Source of the DNA: Batkoa obscura
Lineage: Eukaryota; Entomophthoromycota; Entomophthoromycetes; Entomophthorales; Batkoaceae
DNA length: 64,000 nt
NCBI GenBank assembly: GCA_030770535.1
Contig: JASVEC010000008.1
Location: 1,426,001 to 1,490,000 of the forward strand
Reading direction: 5' to 3'
Position 1 is the first letter of the stretch. Each line of letters opens with the position of its first letter. Positions 33,313 to 46,270 of the stretch are shown here, piece by piece. The translations under genes and the position numbers were made by a program. Under the pieces are notes generated by a model that was not told the origin of the DNA, did not search any database, and saw only the letters and a program-made list of their open reading frames with translations.

Positions 33313-35404
33313 TTATTGCTCTTCTGTTCTAAACCTGGCTTCTATAGCTTTAAGTCTCTTTTCCCTATCCTCTTCAGAGATTGACATACCTACTTTAGAA
33401 CTAGCAGATCCGCCTAATTTAACACCCGAAGTTGTAGTAAACCCAAATCCGGTGCTACTGCTGCTAATTTTACTTGGTTTACTTTGACCAAAGCTTCCGA
33501 AATTACCCATTGAGGGACCACTATTGGATGACAACATTTTATAACTTGGTTTTTTATTCGATAAGAGTTTATCATTAAGCTCCTTAATATTGTTTTTAAT
33601 TATCTCCTCTTTTTTAATTGTCTCTTTCTTTTCCTTCTTTTTGGCTTTACTTTTTTCTTTTTTGTTATTCAACTTATCTTCCAATTCTTCATCTGTAATA
33701 CCTTCGGCAACCCTTCCTTTATCATAATCAAACGTATCTGGATTATTATACCTATAGTTTCTCATCATTAATTTAATTGACTTATTACATAATTGATAAG
33801 CTGTCAATTTATCTGGGCCATAAAGGATAGAGATATCAGGCTTGAATAAATTTAAAAAAGTCTCAACTATTTTGCTGTGATTATTCAAGCAAATTAAGTA
33901 GAATAAGGTAGGAGTGTACTTTATATTGGTTAACTTATAATCTATATTTGATTTAATAAACTCATTATTATTAATTAATTCAATAAGATCATCTAAGTTA
34001 TATTCTTTTTGGGTAGGTAATGTGTTGATTATCCATTTACTTATCTTTTCAATTTCATCTAACTCCTTTGCTGTTGGCTTGATTTCGACACTTTCGTCAT
34101 TTGCTTCTTCTTTTTTAGTCACTATTTCTTTTTCATTCATGCTTTTATTGCTATATTCTTGTAATAAAAATTCCATTGTCAATTCATCAACATCATTCAT
34201 TGCCTTGTTTAACTTTTTCTTCTCTTTATTTTTCTTCTCCTTAGGCTTGACTATGTTTTCGGGTAATTCCATTTTAGACTCTTTACTTACTTCTTTTGGT
34301 TTGGTGTTGTTTGTAACAGATGTAACTTCCCCAACTTTAACCCAAATAAATTCGTGATATAACCTGGTCAGTTCCTTAAGAGTTGGTCTTCTAGTAGTGA
34401 TAGGAAATTTACATACTCTTTTGTCTTTAGGGCTAAAAATAGGTTCATCAAAATCATACAAAATTTTGTAATTCGAACTAGGAGCCCTAACAAATATTTT
34501 ATTGCATTGATCTAGCTTTGGTTTCCATTTAGTTAAAAGATCATAGATATCCTGCTTTAGAACCGCTTCTTGTTGTCTTCTAATATACGAACCTGCTGAA
34601 TGTGCTGTACCTTTAGAATTATCGTTGCTTGATTGTCCACCACCTTGCTTTCTTCTAACCGTGTATTTGTGAAATGTTTTATGTAAAATCATATTTGGCT
34701 TAGAATTCTTTTTGTCATAATTAAAGTTATCAAATATTGCTGCAGCAAAATGTCCCCCACCTAACATGATGAATGCCCATAAATTTTGCTTATGCTCGTT
34801 CAATTTATGTTTTAATGTTCCTTTATCAATCACTTTGTTGTCTTGCTCCTCTACTAATTTTTTATAGAAACCCAACACCTCACTTGAATCCTTTTGTTTA
34901 TACCATACAAGTGACCCTACTTTCGTTATCTCTTCCTCTTCCTCTTCTTCCTCTTTTTCACCATCAATAGTTAAATCTTTTAATCTATTAGAGTAATTTT
35001 CTTCATCTTCTGAGCCAGAAATAGATGACAAATCTAATGAAAATTAATTTTTTTAAAAAGTATAGAAACTATAAAGTACCTTCTACTAGTTCTTCAAACT
35101 TGTTCTCGTCAACTGGTGGCAATTTTTTTAATTTCCTATTTAAATTAAATCTATGCCAGTCCAACTTAAAATGTTCTCTTTGGTCTTTTATATTTGTAAA
35201 ATGATTCAAATTACATACAGTACACGATAGTCCAGAATTCACTGTTTTATCAAAGGTTTCTTTATTTGTCACATCTTTATCCTTTACATCTTTTATTGAT
35301 TTACACGATAGCTCTTCTTCAATATTTTCGTAATGTAATTGGTTTAGTTCAAAAATGTTTAATGGCTTTGGTATGTACTTGATTTTTACTTCTTGAAATT
35401 CCAT
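33313..35404 (-). CDS. VMS1: Vms1/ANKZF1-type peptidyl-tRNA hydrolase of ribosome quality control
   Basis: Releases nascent chains from stalled 60S ribosomes and works with Cdc48 at mitochondria. Exon 1 (from 35404) carries a C2H2 finger, CTVCNLNHF...HFKLDWHRFNLNRKL, the Rei1/Vms1-like finger. One intron at about 35080-35034 follows. Exon 2 contains the VLRF1 domain: FIMLGGGHFAAAIFD, then FHKYTVRRKQGGGQSSND with the catalytic Gln, and SAGSYIRRQQEAVL, the segment analogous to the eRF1 GGQ loop. A charged Lys/Glu linker, an ankyrin-like part (YTPTLFYLICLNNHSKIVETFL) and a Lys-rich coiled coil follow. The C-terminus EKRLKAIEARF is where Vms1 carries its Cdc48-binding VIM helix. About 680 residues, intact. 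Confidence 0.9.
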
Positions 35405-35593
35405 TTTTTCTTATTTATATATTAACTACTAAAACTGGATAAAGGAAACAATGATTAATTTCATAAAAAGTATGCAGTCAGCCTCAATTTATACTTATTC
35501 ATCCTTAACTGCGCACATTTTAAAGAATACTGCGTAATTTGAAAAAAGTTGGATAATTTGTAATGAAAATCCCATAAAATAAAGAAACTAGCT

Positions 35594-35911
35594 TTGAACC
35601 GAAATTCAATTACCAAAATGTTAAAGTATATATCAGAGATCAGGATCAAATTAACACCCTATAATGTTACCAGTGTGTCAGCAAGAAGTTTTTTAAACAG
35701 AGTCTGCACAGATAAAAATGTATTAACTAACCCAGATTGCAAAATTAATACTGTAGTACAGTCGGATTTGAAAAAAAATAATTTGATTTACATCAAGTTT
35801 AAAGATGGCTTTGAATTAAATTTAAAAGCAGACTCATTAAAGGAAAAGGAAATCACTAGTGAAGTTGATAAGTATTCTAGAAAGTTGTCTCTCCTCGATG
35901 AAAATAAATAA
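35594..35911 (+). CDS. Mitochondrial large-subunit ribosomal protein mL53
   Basis: Thioredoxin-like mitoribosomal protein (MRPL53; yeast Mrpl44). The 105-residue single exon includes ITKMLKYISEIRIKLTPYN, SARSFLNRV and a C-terminal IKFKDGFELNL. This follows the family pattern in which a short N-terminal strand with KxxxxxxPFxxxxxxAR is followed by FL. Two candidate starts exist, Met1 and Met9 (MLKYIS). The second is closer to the family's usual N-terminus. The gene is divergent from VMS1 with 189 bp between starts. The call is by short motifs and size, so moderately sure. Confidence 0.6.
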   Translation: MNRNSITKMLKYISEIRIKLTPYNVTSVSARSFLNRVCTDKNVLTNPDCKINTVVQSDLKKNNLIYIKFKDGFELNLKADSLKEKEITSEVDKYSRKLSLLDENK

Positions 35912-36620
35912 GGAATTTAAAATAGACTCAATAAATGATAGTTATAATTTAAAGTAATTATTTTTATCAATTATTTTTTTAAGTATAAATTTTCATTTTT
36001 ATTAAACATTAACGAATTAATAAACATAATATCAAACAAAATTGAAGCAATTCATTTATTTTGAGTATATTTCGTCAAACTATGAATGTGTACTATTTTT
36101 ATTATTTTTACTGTTTGAGTAAGTATAATATGACTTTATTATAAGTACCAGTTTAAAGTTACCTTGTAGATATAACCAAAGATATTTATTATTATTAGTA
36201 GTATTTTCACTAAAATACTATACTTTTTTATACATCTTAGTGTTTGATAGATTACTATGTCTTAAACTTCTCAAACTATCAGAGAGAACGGAAATAGAGC
36301 GTGATTATCGGAAAGTTAAGCTTTATGGCCATAAACAAAGAACTCAACTACGCATTTTTATCATTGCAATCTTATTTAATAGTAAAAATAGTAGCAAAAA
36401 TAATAATATGTAAAACCGGGTATATTACGTTATTTAAAAGTTTCGGAAATAGTAAGATGGCTTTAAAGTTTGCTTTCCAAATAGGACATTGTTTTTCCAC
36501 AATATGCTCCAATAAAGTTCAAAGTATAATTTATTTTTAGTTTGTTTTTACTATTTTGTTGAAATAAAAAATTATATAAACCAAAAAAATCATATAAATC
36601 AAAATATAAGTTTATAAAAA
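35912..36620. other. Intergenic, no gene seen
   Basis: Contains an open frame at 36301-36540 that lacks an ATG start and has no domain. I regard the region as noncoding promoter and 3' flank. Confidence 0.5.
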
Positions 36621-37282
36621 ATGGAAAACCAAGAGTTATTAGACAAACTTAGTACAATTAAAAGCTTTGAGATCAAAGATAATCAGCGCCATTTCTTTAA
36701 TATAGGTTCAAGGTTATGTACGTTACTATATTGTATGTATGATTTACTTTAACATATTATCTAGCTTTAGTTGGTTTTAGCTTATTAGCGGTGCTACCAA
36801 CATGGGAGTATACATTCCAAATAGTGAACACAATATGTATAATTGATGCCATTTTATATATTCATAATATGTTAACTTCACTTAAAATTGGCAAAAATAA
36901 TATCGAGTCCTATTCAAATAGTAAGTTATTAATTTTGGGTCTATTTATTGTAAATTTAACTTTGCCTCTATAGTTATCCCTAATTATAATAAATCTATAA
37001 AGTCCTTCTCAACTATCAATGGCGTCTTTGATGTTTTTAAAAATGGTAGCAATTCTTTTTTACTTGCCGGATGGATCCATTATTTGTGTTTTGATTTACT
37101 TATTGCAAAGCAAATTGTTGTTGAATCCTTACAAGTAAGTTTTTAATAGATAATCGTTCGATTTACTAATTATTTAGTCAAATATACCTTGGCCACTCGT
37201 TGTACTTAGCTTATATTTTACATTGATGTTTGGACCTGCTGGATTCGCTTTGTTCTCAGCTTTAAAGTTTATCTTTATTTAA
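36621..37282 (+). CDS. ABA4-like (DUF4281) integral membrane protein
   Basis: Small multi-pass membrane protein of the family named after plant ABA DEFICIENT 4. Four exons: start MENQELLDKL at 36621; then LVGFSLLAVLPTWEYTFQIVN (helix 1) with following DAILYIHNM; then NGVFDVFKNGSNSFLLAGWIHYLCFDLLIAKQ; and last IPWPLVVLSLYFTLMFGPAGFALFSALKF, with stop at 37280-37282. The block LAGWIHYLxFDLLxAxQI and the ending LxFGPxGFALF are the family signature, with acidic residues in the membrane. The plant protein works with neoxanthin synthesis. Fungal members have no assigned role, so I infer only a membrane function. The first intron donor (GTTCAA) is weak. Confidence 0.7.
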
Positions 37283-37538
37283 GATTATAATCTATTATTA
37301 AAATACTAAACAAATCGCTTATTTTATTTATTGTTATTTTCTTTTATTAATTTAGTTTAAAAAGTAATTTGTAATTTTTAAGAAACAATTTAAGTGAAAT
37401 TTTATTAGTCTAAACTAGGGTGGTAATAAAATTTACTATTGTTTTTAAACGATACATCATTACAAAATGATAAATATGGAAAATAAATTTTAGGAGTAAT
37501 ATTTAATATCTCATAAAAAACAATTAGATGAGTTTTTT

Positions 37539-37688
37539 TCACTGTGGACCCATAAAAGGTAAGACTCTATCACCATCTACTTTTGGTTCTGGAGCTTCTT
37601 TTTGAACTTGACTATCATCTTGCATAGGAAAGCTTATACGGAAGGTGGAACACAAACTTAACCAAATGGCTAATATTAAAAATTTCAT
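37539..37688 (-). CDS. Short secreted peptide, 49 residues
   Basis: An ATG at 37688 opens a 49-codon frame. MKFLILAIWLSLCSTF is a standard signal peptide, and the mature part of about 30 residues is acidic and Pro-rich (DDSQVQKEAPEPK, DGDRVLPFMGPQ). The mature part has no Cys. No homologous family is recognised. A signal peptide of this quality at the very start of a short frame argues for a real gene. The Lys and Arg positions could be processing sites, but no dibasic site is present. It could be a small effector or surface peptide, or one exon of something longer. Confidence 0.5.
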   Translation of the reverse strand: MKFLILAIWLSLCSTFRISFPMQDDSQVQKEAPEPKVDGDRVLPFMGPQ

Positions 37689-38867
37689 TGAATTTACTTT
37701 CTTTTAAATAAAAGTTAAATTCGTAATTTAAAAGTATTTATACTATTATAAATTTTAGTATTAAAACTTACCTCGTGTTAATTTCCGACTTGAGAATGTT
37801 TACATTCAATTCATTTATTACAATTTAGAACTTAAAGAAGGTGTTAAATTACTATTTTTTATTTAAAACAAGTTTTATTGATTTTAATTTTACTTAACCC
37901 TTAAAAATACTGACATTATCAGTTAAATATTATTAGAAATTATATTTTATCTAGACAAATGAACTAATAGATTGTATTAATTAATTCATAATTAATTTTG
38001 TACTTTATAGATATAAAAATATGATACAAATTGGATTAAAAATACTTTTTAAGCTTTTTGATGATTTTTAAAATATTACAGACCCTTAATAAAATACAAC
38101 ATAAATAATAAAATACGTGTAGCACTTTCTTTTATATTCTAATTTAACTTCATCATATTTTTTATATATTCTTTATTTTTTACTTAGTTACTTTGATTTA
38201 TTATTTAACTTTATAATTACGAAATAAGAATAATTAATTAAAATTGATGTCCTAAGCCTGCTAATTACTTTCAGATACCCAAATGTAATGTATAAGGCTA
38301 TTATTAAATGCTTTAGTTAAATATTTATAATATAGATTAATATATTATTCCAAAAAATAGCTTATTTCGATTAATTTTAATTTTAATTTTCCATACATAG
38401 ATAAATTTTAGGATTGATTTTATAAAAATAATAAAGCATCGTTTTCATATCAATAGTGATAGCTATTTACCAAATGATTTATTATAAATAAACTTTAGCA
38501 TTATAAACTTATATTATAGAACCAAAATAAGTTAGACTTCATATATAACAATTATATAGATAATAATACAATTGTGATTTTATATATTGCTTGATGTCAA
38601 ATAACTTTGATTTATTACTTTTTTAAACACGTATTTATAACTTTATAGCATTTTTACACTATAAAACCATCTTTCAAAACAATCGAATTTTTAATTTTAT
38701 AATCAATTTCGATCCCAAATATAGCAACTCTCTCTTTACACTATTTATATCATTACTATTTGCTAATCTCGATTGCATAATTTTTCGAAAAAATCAATGA
38801 TCAAAGATTGTGAACAATTGTTTTTTATAAACTTTAATAATAGAATAATAGAATAGATATACTAAAA
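37689..38867. other. Intergenic, no gene seen
   Basis: Very AT-rich divergent promoter region between the 49-residue peptide gene and the aldonolactone oxidase gene. No MITE or repeat stands out. Confidence 0.5.
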
Positions 38868-40397
38868 ATGGAACCAGCTATTAAAAGCAAAGCCAATACA
38901 AGAATCCAAAACTGGAGTAATAATTTTCATTTTAATCCATACCGAGTCTTTTATGTGAACCATGAAGATGAAGTTAAAAGGATCATTCAACTGAGCAACA
39001 AAAGCAACCGAAAGGTGAGGGTAATGGGTTCAAAACTAAGTCCAAGCTCTTTAATCCTAAGTTTAGATTTTACAGTAAATCTCGACAATTTAAACCGTAT
39101 CATAGAAGTAAATTCGTCATTAACTTAATTTCATTTATAATAATTTTTTTTAGATAAACGCAGAAAAAAAACAAGTTATAGTAGAGGCCGGGATTAAGCT
39201 TAAAGATTTAAATGTTGTCTTAGACCGAAACAATTTAGCTTTTGAAAATTTAGGCTCGATCTCTGATCAATCGATCGGTGGTATCTTAGGTACTCCCGTC
39301 CATGGCACTGGCCTTAGTTATGGAAGTTTGGCCAATCATGTGATAGAAATATCATATTTCGATGGGTTAGGAAATTATGAAACTATCAATCTTAGCGATG
39401 GTGAATTATTTAAAAGTTATTTATGCAATTTAGGAGTATTGGGGATCATTACTAAAGTTAAGCTTCAGTTAGTGGAACAGTTTAATTTGGATATTTATCA
39501 GTACCCTATCTTGTTTAATAGAATGGTGGATGAGTATTCAGGTATTATACAAAGATCTGAGTACGCCAGGTTTTGGTGGTTCCCTCACGTTAAAGATATT
39601 AATTGTTTTGTCTGGACAGCAGATAAAACGAAGAAAGAAGTAATCATTGATAATATAATATTTGCTTGTACTCACAATTTATAGATAACTAAAGAAGCAA
39701 ATGTGGGCATATTAGAAAGAATAATTAGAGTTAATATCTATGAATTATTATTGTTTATTGGAAAATATATACCTAGTATCATACCATGGATTAATAATTA
39801 CTATTATCAAAGGTTTTTTAAAGTGGTTAAAAAAGAAGTCAGGTTGAGCTATCAAGGATTTAACTTTGATTGTTTATTTCAACAAAATGTTAACGAATGG
39901 GCAATCCCTATTCAATTTACTAAACAAGCTTTAAATGAGTTGAATCAAATATTACTTGGTCAAGAACTTTTAGTGCACTTCCCTATTGAAATCCGATTTG
40001 TTAAAAAAGAAGACATTTTGATTTCCCCTGCTTACAATCAGGACGTTTGCTATATTGGGATTATTATGTATAAGTAGGTATTTTTATAATAGCTCAATTA
40101 TAATTCACTGTTCTTATTATTAGACCTTTTGGAGCTGAGATTGAGTACCAAAAATATTTTGATTTGTTTGAAATTATAATGAAAAAATATAATGGTCGAC
40201 CACATTGGGCAAAAGTAAGTTTAATATTTTAGGTTAAGAAATAGTGTATTAACAACTTTCAATAGCCACATGGCTTAAAATATAAAGAATTGTCTCAGTT
40301 ATATCCAAAATATAGCACTTTTTTAAACATTAGAAAACAAAATGACCCTAATGATCTATTTTTAAATGATTATTTAAAAAAATTGTTATTAGAATAA
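38868..40397 (+). CDS. Aldonolactone oxidoreductase (ALO1/GLDH family) with Leu at the FAD-His site
   Basis: FAD enzyme making ascorbate or erythroascorbate from a sugar lactone at the mitochondrion. Five exons. Exon 1: NWSNNFHFNPYRVFYVNHED and VRVMGSKLSPSSL. Exon 2 starts INAEKKQVIVEAGIKLKDLN, then FENLGSISDQSIGGILGTPVHGTG (PCMH FAD domain), NLGVLGIITKVKLQL and EYARFWWFPH. Exon 3 holds the VNEWAIPIQFT block, and the end carries PFGAEIEY, GRPHWAK and PHGLKY, the HWAK motif of the family. In yeast Alo1 the covalent flavin His lies in GSGHSPS. Here the motif is GSKLSPS with Leu57, as in plant galactonolactone dehydrogenase, where FAD is bound non-covalently. The 3' end lies 15 bp from the GH47-2 stop on the other strand. 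Confidence 0.83.
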
Positions 40398-40412
40398 ACC
40401 AAACATAAAAAT

Positions 40413-42467
<2,055 letters not shown>

Positions 42468-43777
42468 TTTTAACTTTTGTAATAACAAAAAAGTATTTTT
42501 CAATAACTTTCATTTTAAAATTTTATTCTTATTCTAATTTACTATTTTATTATATTTGTTCTTTTACTTCAATTGTTCTTATTTTACCATATTTTATTGG
42601 CTAAAGTTAATTAAATTGTTCTCAAAACTGAAGTCATAATCTAAATATAAAGTTATTATTTATTGTGGTTGGCTTATTTGATCAGCCACCGTTTAATTAA
42701 TATCTTATAACAACCACAGTAAATTAATATTAAAGCCTTTAAAAAGCATACTAAGGCATATATATTAGCATATTATGTGATATTATATGCGATATAGTAA
42801 ATATCCTTTGAAAAAATTAAAGTCATTTACTTTATTTAATCCTACTCACTTATTTATCTCAATACAGATACTATTTCTCCCCTCAGAAAAAAAGAGAATA
42901 AATGTTAAGCCTTAATAAAAACACAAATACCTAAGTATATCAAATAAAAGTATTATAAAAATTTATTGAAAAAACTATTGTTTTAACTAAAGTTTGATAT
43001 TTTTCTTTTCTTTTTATTTTTCTCTTTATTTAATTCGCTTTTTTCTTAGCAACCAGTTTGATACTTTTTTGGCATATTTATGTAGATCTTCCTTTGAATT
43101 CAGCTATTTAAAGCAAATTTCCTTCAAAATCAAGTGGCTTTAAAAGTGACTGACTGCTGTATAATACAAGCATTGAAGCTCTTTTTCAAACTATATAACG
43201 ACTGATTTAAGTGCAAAATTTATTCTAAAATTTGGCTAAGATACAAGGGTAAGAGGCTTTATAAAATCAAATAGACAAACAATTTCCTTGTAAAAACCAT
43301 TGCAAACTGATTCGAGAAAGAGATGCAACGGAGTAAATGGTATTTTAAATTTGACTGAGTAGACTTAGGTTAAATTGAGAAAAGTATTTTTGAATGATTT
43401 CTTAGTTATTATGCTTATAATATTATAAGTAAATTTTGCCATCTAGATAATTAAATTTAACAAAACCTTGACTATTTTTGTGTATACCTTTTATACTTGA
43501 ATGTAAGCACTTAGTATACACAGATGATCACATTTCTAGAATAAACAAAACTATTATTACTCAATTAAACTAATCTAAAGGCGATGGCCATACCATTTAT
43601 AGATAATATCGGCTTCTAGGAGTAACATAAAAGATTTAATAATAGAAGCATAATTAAAATATATGATTTCTTCTAACAATGAGGATGTTTAAAGCATTTA
43701 GACAAATTTAATTTTTAAAGGAATAAATTAAAAAATTTCATAAATTAAATAAATAACGTCAGTAATAGCGAGAAGTT
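42468..43777. other. Intergenic, no gene seen
   Basis: AT-rich DNA between GH47-2 and the small-protein locus. I found no exon, MITE copy or tandem repeat. Confidence 0.5.
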
Positions 43778-44029
43778 TTAATTCTTATACTCAAGTACAA
43801 TTCGACATAATTTATCAGTAGTATGTAAGCTCATACATTCATCGTTTTTTTTAATAGGTTTTACACACTGTCCATTGTTACATAACTCCAAGGTAGATAG
43901 ATTTAAGTTATAGCCTGAGCTAGAGAAGTTAGTCAATTTATCATCCAACAAAAAGGGAGTATCTAAAGGTTTGTTCTTGTTTGAAAGTAGATAAATGTAG
44001 AGTAACGAAGCTTTTTGGAAGAGTTGCAT
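43778..44029 (-). CDS. Small LCxNGxC-family protein, minus-type, copy 1
   Basis: 83 residues, family not recognised. It starts MQLFQKASLLYIYLLS, a weakly hydrophobic leader that may or may not be a signal peptide. Then come LDTPFLLDD, LSTLELCNNGQCVKP and a tail with two more Cys (ECMSLHTTDKLCRIV). Four Cys overall suggest a disulfide-bonded, exported peptide; this is inference. It is paralogous to the plus-type proteins beside it: both have FxKAS near residue 4, LL and LLD at similar spacing, and LCxNGxC followed by a Pro. The DNA is almost identical to the gene at 45405-45656 except for a patch of about 20 bp encoding the residues after KPI. Confidence 0.65.
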   Translation of the reverse strand: MQLFQKASLLYIYLLSNKNKPLDTPFLLDDKLTNFSSSGYNLNLSTLELCNNGQCVKPIKKNDECMSLHTTDKLCRIVLEYKN

Positions 44030-44646
44030 TTTGATTTGTTTTCTTTATAAAAAGAGTTCTGTTTGATTTTTATCATTTTTAGTTGGGTTGGTTTTTATAG
44101 GGTTTACTTCACCATAGTTAGAATTTATTTTAGTCCTATCTTATCTGCTGATAGTCTATTTTTTCGACTGTTTACATTTATGTCACATTTGAGTCCATGA
44201 TCTTCTCATGAGATATTAGTTGCTATAATAGAAAAATAGTATAAAAATGGCTTTTATAAGCAAAAACTATCCGGTATAAAGGTGATATAAAAGCGAGAAC
44301 ATAAAAGGAATAATAAGGAAAATTATGTTAAGAAAGTGTCTAGAGTCAATAGAAATATAAACCAATTTTTGAAGTAAAAGCCTATTATAGGTTGAATCTA
44401 TTAAAGCAGTAAGGACATCAACTAGATTTTGAACCTCATTTACTTCATTCAACAACATGATGTTAAAATAAATTAAACTACTTATATGTAAGATGTAAAC
44501 AAGATCATAAATGGTAATATTCGATTAAATTAGGACAAATGATTTTTTTAGATTTTTTAAATAAACAATCCTTTTATTTTTTTGTAAAGATGATTAAAAA
44601 AATAGTATAAAAAAATCTGAATAACAATTAATAAGTTTTAAAAAAA
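44030..44646. promoter_or_regulatory. Divergent promoter of small-protein pair 1
   Basis: 617 bp between two start codons. A TATAAAAAG box lies just upstream of the minus gene (near 44046-44054) and a GTATAAAAAA box about 40 bp upstream of the plus gene (near 44605). A 63-codon open frame at 44267-44458 is not preserved in the second unit, so I do not call it a gene. Confidence 0.5.
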
Positions 44647-44901
44647 ATGGTAAATTTTCGTAAAGCTTCGGTGATCTTTGTTGGCTTACTTACAAAAACA
44701 GACTTGATTAAACTGAACACAACTCTCTTGTTAGATAATGTTCATACTCCATTATCTAAAAATATTACCTATAATCCAGATAACGAGTACCTTTGTGTCA
44801 ATGGAGAGTGTATCCAGCCTTATTTAGCACATCTTAATGAGCTGCAGATGCACAAAGAAAATCATTTTGTATTCACTGAACAATTCTTTTTGAATGTCTG
44901 A
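44647..44901 (+). CDS. Small LCxNGxC-family protein, plus-type, copy 1
   Basis: 84 residues, family not recognised. MVNFRKASVIFVGLL leader, TTLLLDN, NEYLCVNGECIQPYL, then a tail without Cys (HLNELQMHKENHFVFTEQFF). Only two Cys, against four in the minus-type genes. The first 182 bp (61 codons) are identical to the gene at 46271-46528 and the identity starts exactly at the ATG; 5' flank and tail both differ. That points to selection or conversion limited to the coding core. Function unknown. Confidence 0.65.
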   Translation: MVNFRKASVIFVGLLTKTDLIKLNTTLLLDNVHTPLSKNITYNPDNEYLCVNGECIQPYLAHLNELQMHKENHFVFTEQFFLNV

Positions 44902-45404
44902 TAATAAATCTTCCTTTGTTTTTACTTAATTTAATAGTATGTAATATCATTCAATCAGTTTTATATTGAACCATTATATGAGGGTGTTTTTTTTACTTCA
45001 TTACTTTTCCTATCTTTTAAGCGCTATTTGAGTGGAAAAACTGTTAGTAAAATTCTTAAATAAAAAAAACAGCCCCATATTTTATTTAATTTGATAACAA
45101 TAGTTTATTTAATTAGTAGGATCAAAAATAATTTTAAATCTTTGGAAATAAAATCGAAAGAATCAAAGCTAATATCAAATCAAATATATTATTCTAATTA
45201 TGTTTTTAGAAAGCACTATTTAATTCATAGGTTTATGATCGCTTGGAGTTATGATATAGTAACTTTTATCAAATATGAGTATATTTTAAAAGTTAATCAC
45301 ATAATTAGCATCTTATTCAGCATTCTAATTTAAAATAGAAAAATAACGAAAATATATAAATTTTTTTGTTTATTTGACAATGGTATATGGGGTTACTATA
45401 AATT
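44902..45404. other. Spacer between duplicated blocks, with MITE copy 7
   Basis: No gene seen. An 80-codon open frame at 45091 has no ATG-proximal features or domain. The MITE at 44979-45077 lies 78 bp after the plus-type gene. Confidence 0.55.
44979..45077 (+). mobile_element. Fold-back MITE, copy 7
   Basis: Left end TGAGGGTGT, core AAGCGCTATTTGAGTGG, right end CAGCCCCA; flanked by TA on both sides (TTATA and TATTT). Confidence 0.87.
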
Positions 45405-45656
45405 TTAATTCTTATACTCAAGTACAATTCGACATAATTTATCAGTAGTATGTAAGCTCATGCATTTATCCTTTTGTACAATAGGTTTTACACACTGTCC
45501 ATTGTTACATAACTCCAAGGTAGATAGATTTAAGTTATAGCCTGAGCTAGAGAAGTTAGTCAATTTATCATCCAACAAAAAGGGAGTATCTAAAGGTTTG
45601 TTCTTGTTTGAAAGTAGATAAATGTAGAGTAACGAAGCTTTTTGGAAGAGTTGCAT
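45405..45656 (-). CDS. Small LCxNGxC-family protein, minus-type, copy 2
   Basis: 83 residues. Identical to the copy at 43778-44029 apart from the segment after KPI, which reads VQKDKC here and KKNDEC there, so the Cys is kept while the neighbours change charge. Same leader, LCNNGQC core and tail SLHTTDKLCRIVLEY. About 30 bp of 5' leader, including TTCTTTATAAAAAGAG, is also identical. The pair has been homogenised or duplicated recently. Product unknown; probably exported if the leader acts as a signal. Confidence 0.65.
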   Translation of the reverse strand: MQLFQKASLLYIYLLSNKNKPLDTPFLLDDKLTNFSSSGYNLNLSTLELCNNGQCVKPIVQKDKCMSLHTTDKLCRIVLEYKN

Positions 45657-46270
45657 TTTGATTTGTTTTCTTTATAAAAAGAGTTTATTTAGGTTTTTAT
45701 AATTTTTAGTTAGATTAGTTTATTTGAGTTTGATTTAATTTTGCTTTAATTTGTCTGCTGATAGTCTATTTTTATAAACTGTTTACAAAACTGTCACATT
45801 CATATCAGCAACCCGTTCATGTGGTAATAATAAAAATGATATAAGAAAGATAAAAAGTAATTAACATTAAGTAAAGGGAACAAGAAAAAAGATAGCTTAC
45901 TAATAATATACTATAAGACAGTGACATAGAAAGGATAATACCAAGTAAAGAAAGCTTCAAAAGGTGGCTTCTACATAAAAAGCCATGATATTATAACCTA
46001 AGGCTTTCCAAACAAGTAGCTCTTAATTGCTAAATTTCGAGCCTTATTTACTTCATCATCAAACAGCATGATGTTAAAATAAATTGGTTCCCAAGTATGC
46101 AAGATGAAAAAAGAAGAGCATTAGTGTTCTAAGGAGGTTGTAAATGGTAACATTCTATTAAATTATTTCAAATGATCTATTTACTAAAGAAGCCTTTTAT
46201 TTTCTTAAACAAGGGCATAGAAAAATAGTATAAAAAAGAGAAAAGAGTAGAACTAGACAAATATTGAAAA
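45657..46270. promoter_or_regulatory. Divergent promoter of small-protein pair 2
   Basis: 614 bp between starts, alignable only in patches with 44030-44646 (for example CTGCTGATAGTCTATTTTT and AGCATGATGTTAAAATAAATT). A GTATAAAAAA box lies about 40 bp before the plus gene, as in unit 1. Confidence 0.5.

Larger units (their letters stand above)
43778..44901. repeat. Tandem block duplication, unit 1
   Basis: Holds a divergent pair of short genes with 617 bp between start codons. Unit 2 (45405-46528) repeats the same layout with 614 bp between starts. The coding parts are nearly identical, while the inter-start DNA has diverged except near the minus-strand start (a shared leader with TTCTTTATAAAAAGAG). 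Confidence 0.85.

Noticed and set aside
36301-36540. 79-codon frame
   Set aside because: It opens with GTG, not ATG, and has no domain or conserved neighbour.
42468-42503. Longer N-terminus for GH47 copy 2
   Set aside because: The extra codons begin with TTG; the first ATG at 42467 leaves a normal type II membrane anchor.
44267-44458. 63-codon frame in the divergent promoter of the small-protein pair
   Set aside because: The equivalent place in unit 2 aligns at the first codons (MLFDDEVNKARN) but stops early, so the frame is not under selection.
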